Below are positions 58,527 to 64,000 of a stretch of 64,000 nucleotides of DNA, one piece after another. The notes beneath the pieces were generated by a model. It saw only the letters and a program-made list of their open reading frames with translations, was not told the DNA's origin and searched no databases. The stretch is from Valencia hispanica (Eukaryota > Chordata > Actinopteri > Cyprinodontiformes > Valenciidae). The stretch spans positions 37,771,461 to 37,835,460 of the forward strand of contig OY747713.1 in the NCBI GenBank assembly GCA_963556495.2. Direction: 5' to 3'. Positions within the stretch are counted from its first letter, which is position 1; every line of letters starts with the position of its first letter. Made by a program: the position numbers and the translations under genes.

Positions 58527-59406
58527 TAGTGATGTATGTCTCGAGACCAGTCTTGGTCTAGAGACCGGAGTCGAGACCACTTTTACCTGGTCTCGGTCTT
58601 GTCACGGCCTTGACGGTCTTTGGTCTTGGTCTTGGTCTCAATACCCTCTGGTCTTGGTAGTGTCTTGGTCTCGGTTTAGGCGGTCTTGACTACAAGTCTA
58701 GTGCAGTAACAGCCATCATACAATTGCTACACAAAGTTGATCTCACCCAGTCTGCAAAAACATTTTCAGTGAGCTCAGTCACACACATGACATGGTCTGT
58801 CTCTGTATTGCTTGTAGTTGAAGTAATACTGTCTAATATGTATTGAATGTAAACTGTGGCTGAACCCTAGTATGCTGCTGTTCATGCAAGTTATTGCGTA
58901 GCTTCAACACTAGTCAGTTTTTTTCCCCTCCGGTCTCAAATTGGTTTCGGTCTTGGTCTCAAATTGGTATCGGTCTTAACATGGTCTGTCTTGGTCTTGG
59001 TCTTGTCTTGGTCTCGATACCCTCCGGTCTTGGTCTTGTCTTGGTCTCGATACCCTCTGGTCTTGGTAGTGTCTTGGTCTCGATACCCTCCGGTCTTGGT
59101 CTTGTCTTGGTCTCGATACCCTCTGGTCTTGGTCTTGTCTTGGTCTCGATACCCTCCGGTCTTGGTCTTGTCTTGGTCTCGATACCCTCTGGTCTTGGTA
59201 GTGTCTTGGTCTCGATACCCTCCGGTCTTGGTCTTGTCTTGGTCTCGATACCCTCTGGTCTTGGTCTCGTCTTGGTCTCGATACCCTCTGGTCTTGGTCT
59301 GGTCTTGGTCTCGATACCCTCTGGTCTTGGTCTTGTCTTGGTCTCGATACCCTCTGGTCTTGGTAGTGTCTCGGTCTCGGTTTAGGCGGTCTTGACTACA
59401 AGTCTA
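58527..59406. mobile_element. 880-bp hAT-like non-autonomous element carrying a minisatellite
   Basis: Inserted in the Tc1 relic with flanking CCATTCCC (58519-58526) and CCATCCCC (59407-59414), an 8-bp duplication with one transition, as expected for hAT. It starts TAGTGATGTATGTCTCGAGA and ends GTCTTGACTACAAGTCTA; only the terminal TAG/CTA and weak internal similarity form an inverted repeat. A copy of the right-end block (GGTTTAGGCGGTCTTGACTA) also occurs internally at 58674-58693. Non-coding. Confidence 0.65.
59010..59373. repeat. 33-bp minisatellite, 11 units, higher-order pattern
   Basis: The unit is TCTCGATACCCTCYGGTCTT followed by GGTCTTGTCTTGG or a GGTAGTG variant. The Y position alternates C/T in units 1-7, and the AGTG variant falls at units 2, 6 and 11, so units 1-4 and 5-8 form a ~132-bp higher-order repeat. 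A single related unit sits at 58635-58665. Because 33 is a multiple of three, long spurious frames run through it. Confidence 0.93.
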
Positions 59407-59990
59407 CCATCCCCCTAAACTAACCAGCAGAGAATAATAAGCAGCAAAGAGGCCCATAGTGACTCTGAAGGGATTGCAGACCTGTAAGAAGAAAGCCATT
59501 GTTGAAGAGAGAATGCACAAAAACTCAAATTCAAAGTTTACTAAGGGGACAAAGCAAACATGTAGAATAGAGCACTCTGAACTAATATCTAATTTATTGG
59601 TCTCCATGCAAGACACTGCCCACTATGAAACATTGTTATGGCAGCATCATGCCATGGGTATGACTTCCTTTAACAAGGCCACGGAAGCTGGTTAGATATA
59701 ATTAAAAGATCGATGGATTACAGTACAGGAAATACCCGAAAGAAAGCCTGTAACATGCTGCAAGAGAAACAATTGCATGCCACACTTTTCAGATAAGTCT
59801 ATGTAGGTCTAGGTCTATAAGAATAAATTGAATTGAATTGGATTTTAAATCAGAAAACACATTTCCTTCCGCTTCACAGAAGATCAATACTTTGTATTAG
59901 TCTATCGGATGGAGACCAAATAAAGTAGATTTAGGTTTGTGGTTGCGGAGCGGGATAATGTTAATACTTTTGCAAGATACCATATACCGT

Positions 59991-60375
59991 TATTTCCTTA
60001 GATCTAACCTACCAGTCGCAAAAATATAGTTATCACACACTGCAAAACTACTACTTCACCAGTGCCACATCTATTACACCAGCTCTACTATACCAGCTAA
60101 ATATCAGTTTTATGATATTTTTGGGGTGTCTTCATTTACCTCAGTGCAAGTTACCCTGGAGGAACTGGATTGTGGGACTTTATTTGAAGGGCTTTTCTGC
60201 AGTAAGTTATTCCTTTGTCTGGGCTGAGCTAATAGCAGGGAATTGGATTCAAATAGAGTCAAGCTGCCTCCAGAGATCCCTCAATTCACCGTCACTGTTA
60301 AAAAAAACAAAACAAAATAAAACAGAGAGAGGTCTGAGGCCAGTCTAAATATTTGGTAGTCTTAGCAGGTTCATG
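59991..60375. other. Unique sequence; possible small non-coding element
   Basis: No repeat recognised; 60110-60300 looks unique. Nothing coding. Confidence 0.3.
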
Positions 60376-60382
60376 TTAAAAG

Positions 60383-60383
<1 letters not shown>

Positions 60384-60425
<42 letters not shown>
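60384..60425. repeat. (CA)n microsatellite
   Basis: About 20 units. Confidence 0.95.
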
Positions 60426-60428
<3 letters not shown>

Positions 60429-60545
60429 TCACAGCACACACAAACACACGCAGTGAATGCACAAACAGGCCGAGGCTGTGAAGTTGAATGGCATAGCTCA
60501 AAGCTTTCCTCCCCCTACCCCTGCCTCTCTCTCTCTTTCTTTCTG

Positions 60546-60546
<1 letters not shown>

Positions 60547-60605
<59 letters not shown>

Positions 60606-60608
60606 TTC
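60547..60608. repeat. (CT)n microsatellite
   Basis: CT tract preceded by TCTTTCT-type repeats from 60524. Confidence 0.95.
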
Positions 60609-60838
60609 TAAACCGCCAAACCATTCTCCCCCTTTCTCCAGCTCAGAGGAATTCATTAACTGCCTCTCCACAGAGACACTATGGAAATCAGGCAGCTACA
60701 AAGGCAGGGAGGGAGCGAGGAGGGAGGGGCGGCGGCGGTGACGGTGGTGAATGGGGGCTATATTATCCTATTAGATGGTGGATATGTCTCGTTTCCCTCC
60801 CCTGTCATGAGAAAAACATTAATTTTAAGTGAGCAGGG

Positions 60839-60843
<5 letters not shown>

Positions 60844-60878
<35 letters not shown>
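60844..60878. repeat. (AG)n microsatellite
   Basis: About 17 units. Confidence 0.95.
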
Positions 60879-60879
<1 letters not shown>

Positions 60880-61034
60880 AGGAGGGAGGTGGGTGGGGAG
60901 GGTAACGGTGAGGGTCTTTAACATTGCTCTTTTATCGAGCTGAAATGGAGAGTCCCCTGGCTCCATTTACCTTGGCAATGAGGATCGAGCCGCCCTCCAT
61001 GAATGCCATTTAAAATGCCATGGAGATTAAGCAT

Positions 61035-61068
61035 CCTCTCTCTCTCTCTCTCTCTGTGTTTCTCTCTT

Positions 61069-61108
<40 letters not shown>

Positions 61109-61140
61109 GCACGCACGCACACAAGCACGCACACACACAT
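61035..61140. repeat. Compound (CT)n / (CA)n microsatellite
   Basis: CT repeats at 61035-61078 with interruptions, followed by CA and CACG repeats to 61138. Confidence 0.93.
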
Positions 61141-61342
61141 ATAGCAGCAGTGGTGGCAGCGCTCGTCATAATGTGTGTTTAGGAAAAAACAGCTTTGAGA
61201 TTCATGAGTAAAGCCCTCTAGGTGCCAGCGTCGAAGAGGGAGAGGAAACAGAGGAAGAAGACACAGAAGAGCGGACCATCACTTAGCCAGAGTGGGCTTT
61301 AAGCACTGTAATTAAATCATTAAACCCCCCCCTCACAGACAC

Positions 61343-61453
<111 letters not shown>

Positions 61454-61646
61454 TTCAGCTCATCCAAGCTCATCAGAGGCTCAGAGTGTGAAATGATGAA
61501 TCTGTATTTATGGGGATGGAGTAATTACACAGCTAACCTCTGAGGGAGCCTGGGAGGGCCAAGGGGCCTCTGAGCAGGGTGCAGGGTGCTCGACCTCATT
61601 AGCACTGCCCAAGTGTGAGTGTGACAGAGTGTGTGGCACGAGGTCT

Positions 61647-61718
<72 letters not shown>
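61647..61718. repeat. (TG)n microsatellite
   Basis: TG tract with a single GGG interruption near 61690. Confidence 0.95.
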
Positions 61719-61721
<3 letters not shown>

Positions 61722-63399
61722 AACGGATCAAACTGAAGCAGAGTGCCATGTTCTGATAGCTGCGACTCTCATTGAGGAAACGACCTGTTTTTTACGATTC
61801 CCCAAACGTCACTTCTTACCTTTTTCGGCAGCATCAAGACCTTCGTCCTGCAGAAGCCTGTTCTTCTTTGCACAGCCGGCCTGAGGAACAAGCGTACTTT
61901 GCGAGAACTTGTAACCTCAACACTAAACACAGCGTTTTTGATCAAAGTAATTCAGAGAACTCTGCTTCTTATACAAAGTTTTTACATTTCCTCAGAAACC
62001 TGCTACGTTGAGAAATATGTTGCTAGATATATTTAGTTTGAGCTTATCATAATTACAAGACAATATCCTAACGTGTCGAATATGAGGAAAAAACACACAG
62101 TAAACAGTTCAGGTTTTAAAAGCCTTATGTTTCTTTCAATATTTTTATATCAGGCTTCAAACAAGAAACATATTTTAAAGCTCATTTTAAAATGTGTTGC
62201 TATTTCCCGTGTCTGAGATGCATTTCATATTTTATGCAATAAAAGAAGATCAACAGGTACTGCTTCGAAAGGTTCCTAAAAGTTCTCTGAATTAAATCCC
62301 AGTGAAAATATGGAGCTTTATACAGAATGGAGTAATGCAAAGTTACCCCTCCCTCACTTGTTTCTGCACTACTAAACTGGCTGAAACAAGACTACTACTT
62401 TTTCCTCGTTTACACGAAGGACAACTCTGGCTGTTTGGAAATAGTTCCGATGGCATAAAACACAGACAGTCATGATGTGGAAACCAAAATAGCTCCACCG
62501 TCATTGTTAATAAAACTACTGTTGGCAAACTTCCACGGCAAACTTCCACGTCGGAGAAGCAAGCAACTCCAGGTATTTAGCAGGTAACATCAGTTTATTA
62601 TATTTGTCTTACTCTGTAACATAAAGCACAATAAGCATTTCATGAAATCGCCTGATGAATAAAACAGTCGGATTTTCTGCTTGAAAATTGGCCAGTCTGA
62701 AACTTTAAAAATCCAATTTTTTCTCATTCTGTGAATGCACCGTTCTAATCATGCACTCTTCAGCGTGGACTGGTGATAAGTGAAGACGAAAGTTTGCTAT
62801 TTTCAATATCACTAAGGTATTTAAAGGAAGGTCCAGGGTACAGTAAGTTGTTTTCAAAATGATTGACAATATTAACATGCACATTCAATTGAGGTTGTTA
62901 TGTACATACATGGAACAATCAATATGTCAAACAAAACTAGCTCATGTTCTATGCCGTGCGTGTGATACTATTAAATGTCTCCTCAAGGTTTAGCTGGAAA
63001 TGGGCCCAGAAAAAAGATTCTTGCTTGGGACCTCATACAACTTTGGGCCGGCCCTGTTCTCCTTTTTGTTTTTTCTTTCACTCCGCCGCTCCCTATCTCT
63101 CTACCATCTGGTATCCTCTTCCATCTCTAACATTACCTTCAACATTCTTTATCTTTGCCCTAAAAACAATATGCTCCACTGACTTCTGACTATAATTCCC
63201 TTGGGGACCTGACCGAAGACTGATGCCGATCGACGTGGCAGGAACCCCCCCCCCCCCCCCAAAAAAAAAAACGTTCCAAAATATCTCCAGAGAATTAGGA
63301 ATAATAATAACCATAATAGTAATAATAATGATACCAGGCGTGCGCGCACACATCACCACACGTGCACTCTGCAGAAATTAAATCACACACTTCAGCACA
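61719..63399. other. Upstream flank of irx1, no gene recognised
   Basis: Unique-looking sequence. A GCAAACTTCCACG direct repeat occurs at 62525 and 62539, and a C/A homopolymer pair at 63246-63271. No transposon or exon was identified. Confidence 0.35.
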
Positions 63400-63847
63400 T
63401 GCTCGCCAACACGCTCACACACATACGCGCGACCTGGGCTAACCAATGCACTAATCGCCTGCCCCGGGCATAGGAGGAGCTTGGTGCTTAAGTAGGCTGC
63501 CAATCAGTCCGTCAGCTCCACATCCACAAAGCTCCCGCGGCCAGACGCTCGCATCACTCCGCTCTTGAGGTGCCAGGCTGCGGCTCTGACATTAGCTATT
63601 CCCGTGGCAGCGGAGAGGAGGAGACGCTTGGCAGTTTCTGAAATAAACGGGGGTATCTTTAGGTTTAGACAGCACCCCCCTCCTCCTCCTCCTCCTCCCC
63701 TCCCTCCCTTCTCCCCCCCTTTTTCTTCTAACTGAGGATTCCTACTATCTTTTTTTTTTAATTATTATTATTGCTGTATTCTTCTTCTGACTTTTTGTGG
63801 AGCTCTTTACTGCACAGACTTTTTTTTACATTATTATTCCCTCGGAC
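63400..63847 (+). promoter_or_regulatory. irx1: irx1 promoter region and 5' leader
   Basis: The ~450 bases before the irx1 start rise in GC content and contain a CCAAT motif at 63500-63504 (GCCAATCAG) and CTCCTCC repeats at 63681-63702. A T-rich, pyrimidine-biased stretch (63715-63840) runs to the start codon and is likely 5' UTR. No canonical TATA box is obvious. The exact transcription start cannot be set from sequence alone. GC-rich, TATA-less promoters are usual for developmental regulators. Confidence 0.55.
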
Positions 63848-64000
63848 ATGTCTTTCCCTCAGCTGGGGTTCCCCCAGTTCCTCAGTGCCTCACACGAGGT
63901 GTACGGGAGCGAGCGGCCGGCCTCGGCTGCCCGGGATGGAGGCACGGAGGGCGGGGTAAGCTCCTCCGCTACGGCCGCGGCCGTCGGCTCTATGCTGGGG
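63848..64000 (+). CDS. irx1: Iroquois homeobox protein Irx1, N-terminus (partial, cut by window end)
   Basis: Irx1 is a TALE-class homeodomain transcription factor acting in the nucleus in patterning of neural tissue, heart, kidney and other organs. The 51 codons begin [20 protein letters not shown], followed by a Ser/Arg/Gly-rich stretch, then [13 protein letters not shown]. The MSFPQLGxPQxLSAS opening and the ATAAAV..xLG block are distinctive of Irx1; Irx2, Irx3 and Irx4 open differently. The homeodomain and IRO box lie beyond the window. The ATG has G at -3. The coding frame stays open to base 64000. Whether this is irx1a or irx1b (teleost duplicates) cannot be decided from 51 residues. 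It is transcribed rightward, so the rest of the window is 5' flank. Confidence 0.88.
   Translation, partial: MSFPQLGFPQFLSASHEVYGSERPASAARDGGTEGGVSSSATAAAVGSMLG

Larger units (their letters stand above)
58385..59990 (+). mobile_element. Tc1-like transposon relic split by a hAT-like element
   Basis: Left piece 58385-58526 (TAAAGCAGGGTTAGGTTATA near 58432, from the N-terminal region). Right piece 59407-59990, with transposase text including TAAGAAGAAAGCCATTGTTG near 59485 and a right terminus-like ACTTTTGCAAGATACC near 59967. The two pieces join in register when 58527-59414 is removed. Confidence 0.65.

Noticed and set aside
59010..59373. CRISPR-like regular repeats.
   Set aside because: Units are directly tandem with no unique spacers, and the DNA is vertebrate.
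58894..59395. Repeat protein of 11-residue units (LVLVSIPSGLG-like).
   Set aside because: A 33-bp minisatellite gives open frames because the period is a multiple of three; no start context or domain.
63771..63959. Open frame overlapping the irx1 start in another frame.
   Set aside because: Its text is Leu/Ser/Phe-rich leader translation with no domain. The Irx1 frame starting at 63848 explains the region.
63956..63964. GGGGTAAGC in irx1 looks like a splice donor.
   Set aside because: The frame continues into the [17 protein letters not shown] block expected in Irx1, so the coding exon most likely runs through; I treat it as a cryptic match.

Overview
The window is vertebrate DNA, most likely from a teleost fish. 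It is AT-rich and holds long dinucleotide microsatellites. It is dense in decayed Tc1-like transposons, an L2/Maui-like LINE with a long open reading frame, tRNA-derived SINEs and hAT-like non-autonomous elements. The only host protein-coding gene I can support is at the extreme right edge. The last 153 bases (63848-64000, plus strand) encode the first 51 residues of an Iroquois homeobox protein of the Irx1 type. Everything to the left is therefore 5' flank of irx1, in the kind of gene desert known to surround Irx clusters.

Layout. 1-560: repeat-poor block. 700-3874: LINE whose 977-codon ORF is open but frameshifted near its C-terminus. 3.9-12.5 kb: five Tc1-like copies, two with paired terminal inverted repeats, plus a small MITE and a perfect (AG)83 tract. 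12.7-14.3 kb: repeat-poor, enhancer-like block. 14.7-19.3 kb: tandem ~768-bp units split by a 3-kb GC-rich poly(A) retroposon. 19.5-21.1 kb: hAT-like element, Tc1 relic and small hairpin element. 21.8-23.2 kb: enhancer-like block. 24.7-27.4 kb: two related Tc1 copies in opposite orientation. 27.4-34 kb: mostly featureless AT-rich DNA. 34.8-36.3 and 40.3-41.4 kb: enhancer-like blocks. 36.3-45 kb: further Tc1 relics, several carrying nested SINEs. 45.2-45.8 and 48.5-50.3 kb: enhancer-like blocks. 50.6-54.8 kb: a multi-level nest of elements, including a second, 5'-truncated copy of the GC-rich retroposon. 57.5-60 kb: Tc1 relics, one split by an 880-bp hAT-like element that carries a 33-bp minisatellite. 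60.1-63.85 kb: microsatellite-studded proximal flank, promoter region and 5' leader of irx1.

Functionally, the plausible host content is irx1 plus about ten repeat-poor blocks that could be conserved non-coding enhancers; I infer that from repeat absence and motif content, not from an alignment. The rest is a record of transposition. Three Tc1 copies have each lost a different catalytic residue, several insertions can be ordered by nesting, and two copies of one GC-rich retroposon can be delimited by target-site duplications. I found no prokaryote-like system, CRISPR array, operon or obvious new enzymatic system.
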